This document shows, in pieces, positions 7,542-14,609 of a stretch of 20,328 nt of DNA. The stretch's first letter is position 1. The number at the start of each line of letters is the position of its first letter. A program made the translations under genes and the position numbers. The stretch covers positions 1 through 20,328 of the forward strand of contig CBDHFJ010000054.1 in the NCBI GenBank assembly GCA_965262315.1. The letters run 5' to 3'. The notes under the pieces were generated by a model. That model did no database searches. It was not told the origin of the DNA and was given only the letters and a program-made list of their open reading frames with translations. The stretch is from JBCCFK01 sp965262315. Its GTDB lineage: Bacteria; Actinomycetota; Acidimicrobiia; Acidimicrobiales; UBA8592.

Positions 7542-9203
7542 TCACTCGGCCAGCACGAGCTCTTTCAGGAGGTCGAGGCCGACGCTGCCGACGCCGAGGA
7601 CCTGGGTGTGGAAGGCCTTGAGGTCGAAGTCGTCGCGCTGGGAGAGCTCCTCGCGGAGGTCGAGGTACACCTGCTGGCCGACCTTGTAGGAGATGGCCTG
7701 GCCGGGCCAGCCCATGTAGCGGGTGGCCTCGGACTCGGACATGTCTCGGGGCTGATGGGCGACGTGCTCGAGCATCTCGACGGCCAGGTCCCAGGTCCAG
7801 GTCTCGCCGGGGTGGAAGGCCGCATCCCCGGGGATGGGGAGCTCGCAGTGCACGCCGATGTCGATGACCACGCGGCAGGCCCGCATGAGCTCGGCGGCCA
7901 GCATGCCCATCTCGTACTGGGGCTTGTCGTGGAAGCCGAGCTCGCCCATGAGGCGCTCGGCGTAGAGCGCCCATCCCTCGCCGGAGCCCGGCTGCCAGAC
8001 GACGACCCGATGGAAGCGGGAGAGTTGGTCGCCGAGCGCGAGCTGGATGCCGATCTGGAGGTGATGGCCGGGGAAGCCCTCGTGATACGCCGTGGTCATC
8101 TCCTCCCAGAGCGGGAACGACGTGCGGGTGCCGATCGGGTACCAGACGGCCCCGGGGCGGCTGAAGTCCTCGGAGGGCTGGGCGTAGAACGGGGCCAGCG
8201 CACCGCCCGGCGGGGCCGCCTTGACGTCGACGGTCCGGATCTCCTCCGGCACGTCGAAGTGCACGTCGGCCAGTCGTTCCATCGCGTCGTTCTGGGTCTG
8301 CTGCATGAGCGCCAGGAACTCGTCGACCGAGTGCACGGCGTGCTCGGGTTCGGAGACGAGTGCGGCGACGACGGCGTCGGCCCCGGCGCCGGGGGTGATC
8401 TGGTCGGCCAGGTCGGCCATGCGAGCCGTGATGCGGTCGATCTCGGACCAGCCCCACGCGTAGGTCTGGTCGATGTCGATGGTCATGCCCAGGTGCTTCC
8501 GGGCCTCCAGGACGTAGCGGTCGCGCCCGCACCCGTCTCGTTCGGTGGCGTGCGGGAGGTACTCGGTCTCCAGCCAGTCGGCCATCTCGCCATAGGCCCG
8601 GCAGCCGTTCTCAACGGCGGCGGCCAGGCGGTCTCGCGTCCCGTCGTCGCCCAGGCCCGACTCGGCGAGTGCCTCGATCAGGCCACGGAAGCTGGAGTCG
8701 GGGCCCGCGGCGACGCGGCCCTCGTCGATGGCAGCGAGCACCTGGCGGCGGGCGACGCCCGCACCGGCGTCCAGGCCGGCCTGCAGCGTGGCGCGGTAGC
8801 CCTCGAGTGGCAGCTGCATGGTCTCCAGCCGGATCATGGTGTTGGCCCAGCCGTCCAGATCCGACCGGTCCATGTGCTCGAGGCAGTCCTTGATGCTCTG
8901 GAACGAGGAGGCGATGTTGTTGAGGTCGCGCAGGTGGTCGCCGGCGTCGAAGCGTTCGATGGCGTCGTTGGCCTCGGCCAGCAGGACCCGGCGAGCCAGG
9001 TCCTCGGCGTCGTCGGCGGGTGTGAGGGCCTCTGCGTCGGCGACGAGTTGCGCCCACATCGCCCGCTGGGCGGCATGCCCGTCGGGCGACAGATCGGGCC
9101 AGCGGGCGTCGCGACCGGGAACCCCCATGAAGGTGGCGTAGATCGGGTGGGCGTCGGCGATGAGATCGACCGCACGATCGCTCAGTTCGAAGATGGCAGA
9201 CAT
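7542..9203 (-). CDS. DUF885-family putative metallohydrolase
   Basis: A 553-aa protein of the DUF885 family, of typical length. The diagnostic motif HEGFPGHHLQ lies at residues 374-383, with H374, E375, H380 and H381 as probable metal or catalytic residues, preceded by the family's Thr-rich TTAY segment. No signal peptide is seen, so the protein should be cytoplasmic. The family is related to zinc peptidases by fold, but its substrates are unclear. ATG 9203 was chosen because AGGAGG lies 5 bases upstream; the open extension to 9266 would overlap the divergent HAD gene. A minus-strand TAGGTT (9252-9247) would put transcription start about 37 bases before the ATG, so this gene has a leader, unlike many neighbours. 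Confidence 0.88.
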   Translation of the reverse strand: MSAIFELSDRAVDLIADAHPIYATFMGVPGRDARWPDLSPDGHAAQRAMWAQLVADAEALTPADDAEDLARRVLLAEANDAIERFDAGDHLRDLNNIASSFQSIKDCLEHMDRSDLDGWANTMIRLETMQLPLEGYRATLQAGLDAGAGVARRQVLAAIDEGRVAAGPDSSFRGLIEALAESGLGDDGTRDRLAAAVENGCRAYGEMADWLETEYLPHATERDGCGRDRYVLEARKHLGMTIDIDQTYAWGWSEIDRITARMADLADQITPGAGADAVVAALVSEPEHAVHSVDEFLALMQQTQNDAMERLADVHFDVPEEIRTVDVKAAPPGGALAPFYAQPSEDFSRPGAVWYPIGTRTSFPLWEEMTTAYHEGFPGHHLQIGIQLALGDQLSRFHRVVVWQPGSGEGWALYAERLMGELGFHDKPQYEMGMLAAELMRACRVVIDIGVHCELPIPGDAAFHPGETWTWDLAVEMLEHVAHQPRDMSESEATRYMGWPGQAISYKVGQQVYLDLREELSQRDDFDLKAFHTQVLGVGSVGLDLLKELVLAE

Positions 9204-9246
9204 CGGTCCTCCTGAACGCTCAAGGGTGCCACGCGGCAGTGACAGG

Positions 9247-9256
9247 AACCTATGCT
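9247..9256. promoter_or_regulatory. Overlapping divergent -10 boxes of the DUF885 and HAD genes
   Basis: Plus-strand TATGCT (9251-9256) is 8 bases from the HAD ATG at 9265. Minus-strand TAGGTT (9252-9247) points to the DUF885 gene, whose AGGAGG and ATG follow at a normal distance. The boxes share the TA step at 9251-9252. Confidence 0.55.
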
Positions 9257-9264
9257 CAGCCGCC

Positions 9265-9909
9265 ATGAACCAGGCGATCCAGGCAGTGCTGTTCGACTTC
9301 GGCGGCGTGGTGACGGGGAGCCCCTTCGAGGGGTTCGCTCGCTACGAGGCGGCCAACGGCCTGCCGGACGGGCTGATCCGCCAGATCAACTCGACCGACC
9401 CGGACACCAACGCGTGGGCCAAGCTCGAGCGCTCCGAGGTCGACCGGGACGAGTTCATGGCGCTCTTCGAGGCCGAGGCCAGGGCGCTCGGCCACGACGT
9501 CTCCGCCGAAGCCGTCCTGGCGTGCCTCAAGAACGAGCTCCGGCCCGAGATGGTGGCGGCCATCCACCGCCTGACCGGCACCCACAAGACCGCCATCCTC
9601 ACCAACAACCTCCACGCCGACGACGAGGCCGATGTCGAGACGTCGCCCACCGGCGACATGCAGGCGGTCATGGACGTGGTGGACGTGGTGGTCGAGTCGT
9701 CCAAGGTGGGCATCCGCAAGCCCGAGCCGCGGTTCTACGAGATCGCCTGCGAGCAGCTCGGGGTCGAGCCCCCGGCCTGTGTGTTCCTCGACGACCTGGG
9801 CATCAACCTCAAGCCGGCGAGGGCCATGGGCATGACCACCATCAAGGTGACCAGCGGCCACCAGGCCCTCGACGAGCTCGAGGCGGTGCTGGGGATCAGC
9901 CTTCGCTGA
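9265..9909 (+). CDS. HAD-superfamily phosphatase, epoxide-hydrolase-N-domain-like
   Basis: A 214-aa HAD-IA hydrolase. Motif I is VLFDFGGVV near the N-terminus: the nucleophile Asp is present, and the usual second Asp two residues on is Gly, as in the subgroup resembling the N-terminal phosphatase domain of soluble epoxide hydrolase and ACAD10. Motif II is AILTNN, motif III the Lys in GIRKPEPRFY, and motif IV VFLDDLGINLKPARAMGM. A helical cap lies between motifs I and II. It should hydrolyse a small phosphate ester, substrate unknown. The start is fixed by TATGCT 8 bases before ATG 9265. The gene converges with kgd across a strong hairpin. Confidence 0.87.
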   Translation: MNQAIQAVLFDFGGVVTGSPFEGFARYEAANGLPDGLIRQINSTDPDTNAWAKLERSEVDRDEFMALFEAEARALGHDVSAEAVLACLKNELRPEMVAAIHRLTGTHKTAILTNNLHADDEADVETSPTGDMQAVMDVVDVVVESSKVGIRKPEPRFYEIACEQLGVEPPACVFLDDLGINLKPARAMGMTTIKVTSGHQALDELEAVLGISLR

Positions 9910-9912
9910 CAC

Positions 9913-9934
9913 GTGCGGCGGATCATCGCCGCAC
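9913..9934. terminator. Bidirectional terminator hairpin between HAD and kgd
   Basis: GTGCGGCG (9913-9920) pairs perfectly with CGCCGCAC (9927-9934) around GATCAT. It fills most of the 31-base spacer between the two convergent stop codons. No T-tract follows on either strand, as is common for actinobacterial terminators. Confidence 0.7.
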
Positions 9935-9940
9935 CAGGAA

Positions 9941-12900
9941 TCAGAGCCCGGCGAAGGTGCGGCGCAGGAGGTCCTGCTGTTCCCAGGCGTGGACGGCCGA
10001 CGAGCCGGTGGCGGGGCTGCCCGACTCGGGACGGCTGACCCGTTGGATGCGGTGGGTCTGGCCGTGGGCCTCGTACAGGCGTCCCTTGACGGCGTTCCAG
10101 CCACCCATGTTCTCGGGCTCTTCCTGCAGCCACACGATCTCGTCGGCGTTGGGGTAGCGGGCGACGGTCTCGGCGACGGCGTCATAGGGCCAGGGGTAGA
10201 GCTGCTCGGCCCGCTCCACCGCAGCCGGCGCACCCAGTTCGTCGCGCATCGCCAGAGCTTCGTGGCTGATCTTGCCGCTACAGAAGACGATGCGCCTGAC
10301 CGCCGCCGGGTCGGTGATGCCCGGATCGGCGAGCACCAGCTGGAAGCGGCCGTCGACCAGGTCTGCGATCGAGCTTCGGGCCGAACGGGCACGAAGCAGC
10401 GACTTGGGGGTGAACAGCACCAGCGGCCGGCGGGGCTGCACCACCGCCTGGCGTCGCAACGCGTGGAAGTACTGGGCGCTCGTCGACGCGTTGACGATGG
10501 TCATGTTGTCCTCGGCGGCGAGCAGCAGGAAGCGCTCGATGCGAGCCGACGAGTGTTCGGGGCCCTGGCCCTCGAGGCCGTGGGGGAGGAGCAGCACCAG
10601 GCCGGAGTACTGGTTCCACTTGTCCTCGGCGGCCACCAGGAACTGGTCGATGATGATCTGGGCGCCGTTCATGAAGTCGCCGAACTGGGCCTCCCAGATG
10701 ACCAGGGCGTCGGGGTTGGCCAGCGAGTAGCCGTACTCGAAGCCGAGCGCCGCGTACTCCGAGAGCAGCGAGTCGTAGATCCACAGGTTGGCGTCGTTGG
10801 CCTCGGCGATGGACCCCAACCACAGGTGTTCCCGTCCCGACTCGTAGCAGACGAGTGTGGAGTGGCGTTGGGAGAAGGTGCCGCGACGTGAGTCCTGGCC
10901 GGCCAAGCGGATCGAGGTGCCTTCGCGGAGCAGGCTGCCGAACGCGAGGCCCTCGGCCAGCGCCCAGTCGACCTCGCCGGCTTCGACCATCTGGTCCCGG
11001 GCCTCGTGCTGTTTGGCGAGTTTCGGATGGACCACGAAGTCTGTGGGACACGTGGTGAGCGCCGACATGATCTCGTCGACCACCGGCCGCTCGACGCCGG
11101 TCTGGGGCGGCGGCAGTGCGCCGACGATCTGGCGCAGCGCGGGCGCCTCGGGTACCGGGGCGTGCGCGTCGCGGGTGGCGTCGAGGGCGGTCTGGAGCGT
11201 CTCGCGGAACTTGTCCATCGCGGCCTCGGCCTCGTCGATGGTGATGTCGCCCCGCTTGACCAACGACTCGACGTAGAGCTTGCGCACCGAGCGGTGCTCG
11301 GCGATCCGCCGGTACATGAGCGGCTGGGTGTAGCTGGGGTCGTCGCCCTCGTTGTGGCCGTGGCGCCGGTAGCACCACATGTCGATGACCACGTCCTTGT
11401 TGAACCGCTGGCGGTAGGCGAAGGCGAGGTGCGCGACGCGCACGCAGGCCTCGGGGTCGTCGCCGTTGACGTGGAAGATGGGGGCCTGGACCATCTTGGC
11501 CACGTCGGTGGGGTACACCGAGCTGCGCGAGTGATCGGGGGTGGTGGTGAAGCCGACCTGGTTGTTGATCACCAGATGGATCGTGCCGCCGCACTTGTAG
11601 CCCTGGATCTGGCTGAGGTTGAGCGACTCGGCCACCACACCCTGACCGGCGAAGGCGGCGTCGCCGTGGATCAGCAGGGGCAGGACCGGATAGTTGCCGG
11701 GCGGATGGATCTGGTCCATCTGGGCCCGAGCCATGCCCAGTACCACCGGGTCGACCGCTTCGAGGTGGGACGGGTTGGCCGCGAGGTGGAGGGGGATGGC
11801 GTTGCCGGTGCGGCTCCTGAACACGCCGGACTGGCCGAGGTGGTACTTCACGTCGCCCGAGCCCTGGACGGCGTCGGCATCCATGCCGCCCTCGAACTCG
11901 GAGAACAGCGCCTCGTAGGACTTGCCGACGACGTTGACCAACACGTTGAGGCGCCCGCGGTGGGCCATGCCCATGACGACCGAGTCCATGTCGTCGTCGG
12001 CAGCGTCGGAACACAGCGCGTCGAGGATCGGGATGGCGCTCTCTGCCCCTTCGAGGCCGAATCGCTTCTGGCCCACGTACTTGGTGGCCAGGAACTTCTC
12101 GAGGGCCTCGGCCTCGTTGAGACGGTCGAGGATGTGCACCTTCTCGTCGTCGGGGACGTTCGGTCCCACACCCTCGATGTGCCGCTGGATCCAGGCCTTC
12201 TCCTCGGGTTCCTGGATGTGCATGTACTCGACGCCGATCGTGCGGGCGTAGGCGTCGCGCAGCACGCCGAGGATGTCGCCGAGGGGCATCTTGGGCGATT
12301 CGCTCTGGGGGTCGACCCCGCCGATGCCGCGGGCGTAGAACTCGCGATCGAGGTCCCAGATCGTGAGGCCGTAGGTGGCCGGGTCGAGCTCGGAGTGCAT
12401 GTGCGGCTCCTTGAGCCGCAACGGATCGAGATCGGCGATCAGGTGCCCGCGGACGCGGTGCATGTTGATCAGCGTGTTCACCTGGACCTGCTTCTCGAGC
12501 ATGGCCTGGGTGTGGTCGATCGGCATGACGTCCCGGCGCCACTGGACGGCCTCGTAGGGGACCCCCATGGAGCGGAACGCGTGCTCGTAGAACTCGTCGG
12601 CGCCGACCAGCAGTTCGTGCATCTTCCGGAGGAACAGGCCGGACTCGGCGCCCTGGATGATGCGATGGTCGTACGTGGAGGTGAGCGTGATGACCTTGGA
12701 GACGCCCAGCTCGGCGAGGCGGCGGGGGTCGGCTGCCTGGAAGCCGGTGGGATAGTCGATGGTGCCCACACCCACGATCAGGCCCTGGCCCTCCATGAGG
12801 CGGGGCACGCTCTGGAGGGTGCCGAAGCCGCCGGGGTTGGTCAGGCTGACCGTGACGCCGGCGAGGTCGTCGGGCGTGATCTTGCCGGCACGGACCCGAC

Positions 12901-13675
12901 GGACCAGGTCCTCGTAGGCCTCGACGAAGCCCCGGAAGTCCATGGTGTCGGCCTGCTTGATGGCGACGACCATCAGCGTGCGCGAACCGTCGCTCTTCTC
13001 GACGTCCACGGCGATGCCGAGGTTCACGTGCTCGTGGCGGGTGAGGCGGGGCTTGCCGTCGGCGCCGACGTGGTAGGTCGAGTTCATGGCCGGCACGCCG
13101 TCGGCGATGGCCCGGACCAGCGCGTAGCCGATCAGGTGGGTGAAGCTGACCTTGCCGCCGCGCGTGCGTCCGAGGTACCCGTTGATCACCTTGCGGTTGA
13201 CCTCGAGCAACCGAGCCGGAACCTCGCGGAAGCTGGTGGCGGTGGGCACCGCCAGGCTGGCCTCCATGTTCTCGGCGATCCGGGCGGCGACGCCGCGGAT
13301 TGGCACCCCCGGCTCCTCCGGTTCCGGCTCGCTGTCGACCGGTGTGGGACTGGCCGCGTGTTGCGGCGCGGCGGTGGCCTCCGGTGCTTCGGCGGTGGCC
13401 GGCGCCGTGGTGGTGGGCCAGTCGGGTGCGGCGCCGTTCGCCGCCGGCGCGGTGCCGTTGGTGCTGGCCGGCGCCGCGCCATTGTCGGGCGCGTCGGCGC
13501 GGAGTTCGCCGGTCCCGCCGGCGTGGCCGCTCATCGGTCGGTAGTCGGCGAAGAAGTCACGCCAGCTCTCCGACACCGATGCGGGGTTCTGCTGATACTG
13601 GGCGAACATCTCCTCGACCAGCCATTCGTTCTGGCCGGAGGAGGATGAGGGGGGCGTGCCGGGCTGTGAGCTCAC
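9941..13675 (-). CDS. kgd: Multifunctional 2-oxoglutarate dehydrogenase/decarboxylase, E2-E1 fusion (Kgd/OdhA/SucA)
   Basis: A 1244-aa fused enzyme typical of Actinobacteria. Residues about 15-45 match the E1 N-terminal segment (NEWLVEEMFAQY, WRDFF). Residues 50-122 are an Ala/Pro/Thr linker. Residues about 123-360 form an E2 succinyltransferase domain without a lipoyl domain; its active-site motif is DHRIIQG, with H337. The rest is the ThDP-dependent E1 part (MAHRGRLNVL, HGDAAFAGQG, NNQVGFTT, and C-terminal QEEPENMGGW). In the TCA cycle it converts 2-oxoglutarate to succinyl-CoA, taking lipoyl groups and E3 from the pyruvate dehydrogenase complex; in relatives it is inhibited by the FHA protein GarA/OdhI. 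GTG 13675 follows TAGACT by 6 bases, implying a leaderless message. Confidence 0.96.
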   Translation of the reverse strand: MSSQPGTPPSSSSGQNEWLVEEMFAQYQQNPASVSESWRDFFADYRPMSGHAGGTGELRADAPDNGAAPASTNGTAPAANGAAPDWPTTTAPATAEAPEATAAPQHAASPTPVDSEPEPEEPGVPIRGVAARIAENMEASLAVPTATSFREVPARLLEVNRKVINGYLGRTRGGKVSFTHLIGYALVRAIADGVPAMNSTYHVGADGKPRLTRHEHVNLGIAVDVEKSDGSRTLMVVAIKQADTMDFRGFVEAYEDLVRRVRAGKITPDDLAGVTVSLTNPGGFGTLQSVPRLMEGQGLIVGVGTIDYPTGFQAADPRRLAELGVSKVITLTSTYDHRIIQGAESGLFLRKMHELLVGADEFYEHAFRSMGVPYEAVQWRRDVMPIDHTQAMLEKQVQVNTLINMHRVRGHLIADLDPLRLKEPHMHSELDPATYGLTIWDLDREFYARGIGGVDPQSESPKMPLGDILGVLRDAYARTIGVEYMHIQEPEEKAWIQRHIEGVGPNVPDDEKVHILDRLNEAEALEKFLATKYVGQKRFGLEGAESAIPILDALCSDAADDDMDSVVMGMAHRGRLNVLVNVVGKSYEALFSEFEGGMDADAVQGSGDVKYHLGQSGVFRSRTGNAIPLHLAANPSHLEAVDPVVLGMARAQMDQIHPPGNYPVLPLLIHGDAAFAGQGVVAESLNLSQIQGYKCGGTIHLVINNQVGFTTTPDHSRSSVYPTDVAKMVQAPIFHVNGDDPEACVRVAHLAFAYRQRFNKDVVIDMWCYRRHGHNEGDDPSYTQPLMYRRIAEHRSVRKLYVESLVKRGDITIDEAEAAMDKFRETLQTALDATRDAHAPVPEAPALRQIVGALPPPQTGVERPVVDEIMSALTTCPTDFVVHPKLAKQHEARDQMVEAGEVDWALAEGLAFGSLLREGTSIRLAGQDSRRGTFSQRHSTLVCYESGREHLWLGSIAEANDANLWIYDSLLSEYAALGFEYGYSLANPDALVIWEAQFGDFMNGAQIIIDQFLVAAEDKWNQYSGLVLLLPHGLEGQGPEHSSARIERFLLLAAEDNMTIVNASTSAQYFHALRRQAVVQPRRPLVLFTPKSLLRARSARSSIADLVDGRFQLVLADPGITDPAAVRRIVFCSGKISHEALAMRDELGAPAAVERAEQLYPWPYDAVAETVARYPNADEIVWLQEEPENMGGWNAVKGRLYEAHGQTHRIQRVSRPESGSPATGSSAVHAWEQQDLLRRTFAGL

Positions 13676-13681
13676 GACACG

Positions 13682-13687
13682 AGTCTA
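13682..13687 (-). promoter_or_regulatory. -10 box of kgd
   Basis: TAGACT on the minus strand (13687-13682) lies 6 bases before GTG 13675. There is no room for a ribosome binding site, so a leaderless transcript is predicted. It diverges from the xth promoter in the same 111-base spacer. Confidence 0.6.
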
Positions 13688-13751
13688 GGGAAGGACCGCC
13701 ACCGGGAGTGGGGAAGTCACCACGGCGCCACGGACGGGCTCGTCGAGTTCC

Positions 13752-13779
13752 CTGACCAGGGGGTCGCGCGCTGTAGGGT
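13752..13779 (+). promoter_or_regulatory. Promoter of xth
   Basis: CTGACC (13752-13757, 4 of 6 to the -35 consensus) and TAGGGT (13774-13779) are separated by 16 bases. GTG 13787 follows the -10 box by 7 bases, again fitting a leaderless start. Confidence 0.6.
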
Positions 13780-13786
13780 CCCCGGC

Positions 13787-14563
13787 GTGCGCATCGCCAC
13801 GTGGAACGTGAATTCGCTCAACGCCCGGATGCCACGGGTGACGGCCTGGCTCGCCGAGATGGAGCCGGACGTGTTGTGCATGCAGGAGACCAAGCTCGCC
13901 GACGACGCGTTCCCCGCAGCCGAGTTCGCCGAACTCGGCTACGAGAGCACCCATCACGGAGAGGGTCGATGGAACGGGGTGGCGATCCTGTCCCGGGTCG
14001 GGCTCGAGGACGCCTCGCCGGACTTCGCCGACGGCGGTGACCCCGACCCCGATGCCCGCATCGTGTGGGCCACGTGCGGCGGTGTCCGCATCGCCAGCGC
14101 GTACATCCCCAACGGGCGCAGCCCCGATGACGACCACTACCAGTACAAGCTGGCGTGGCTCGCTCGGTTGCGAGCCCATCTCGAGGCCAATCACACGCCC
14201 GCCGACCCGGTCATGGTCCTCGGCGACTTCAACGTCGCCCCAGAGGACCGCGATGTCTGGGACGTGAAGGCGTTCGAGGGCTCGACCCACGTGACCCAGC
14301 CCGAGCGAGACGCCTTCTTCGACGTGTGTGGCTGGGGCCTCACCGACGTGTTCCGCGCGCAGTACCCCGACCAGGACGGGCTGTTCACGTACTACGACTA
14401 CACGGCCGGCCGGTTCCACAAACGCGAGGGCATGCGGATCGACTTCATCCTCGCATCCGAGCCCGTGGCCTCGACCACCGTGTTCTCGCTGATCGATCGC
14501 AACGCGCGCAAGGGTGACAAGCCGTCCGATCACGTCCCGCTCATGGCGGACTTCGACCGCTGA
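13787..14563 (+). CDS. xth: Exodeoxyribonuclease III (AP endonuclease family)
   Basis: A 258-aa enzyme of the endonuclease/exonuclease/phosphatase fold, normal length for ExoIII. It cuts DNA at abasic sites and removes 3' blocking groups in base excision repair. All catalytic motifs are present: WNVNSL (N7), QETK (E34), Y106 in AYIPNG, GDFN (D147, N149), RIDF (D219) and SDHVP (D248, H249). The start at GTG 13787 gives the standard MRIATWNVNS terminus and is set by TAGGGT 7 bases upstream. It is followed on the same strand, after 46 bases, by the antiporter gene and may be co-transcribed with it. Confidence 0.95.
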   Translation: MRIATWNVNSLNARMPRVTAWLAEMEPDVLCMQETKLADDAFPAAEFAELGYESTHHGEGRWNGVAILSRVGLEDASPDFADGGDPDPDARIVWATCGGVRIASAYIPNGRSPDDDHYQYKLAWLARLRAHLEANHTPADPVMVLGDFNVAPEDRDVWDVKAFEGSTHVTQPERDAFFDVCGWGLTDVFRAQYPDQDGLFTYYDYTAGRFHKREGMRIDFILASEPVASTTVFSLIDRNARKGDKPSDHVPLMADFDR

Positions 14564-14609
14564 GGCCAACGCTGCCGATGGCGCGACTCACCGGGGGGAA
14601 GCGGGAGCG

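Noticed and set aside
7608..9215. Long plus-strand frame antisense to the DUF885 gene, and similar ones antisense to ettA (4661-6058), the antiporter (14541-16478) and the helicase (17428-18750)
   Set aside because: All are antisense shadows of well-supported genes, with no recognisable motifs or start signals.
11006..13648. Very long open frame (about 880 codons) on the plus strand, antisense to kgd
   Set aside because: It mirrors kgd codons in a GC-rich genome; composition is Val/Gly/Asp/His-rich without domains. The kgd frame has clear homology.
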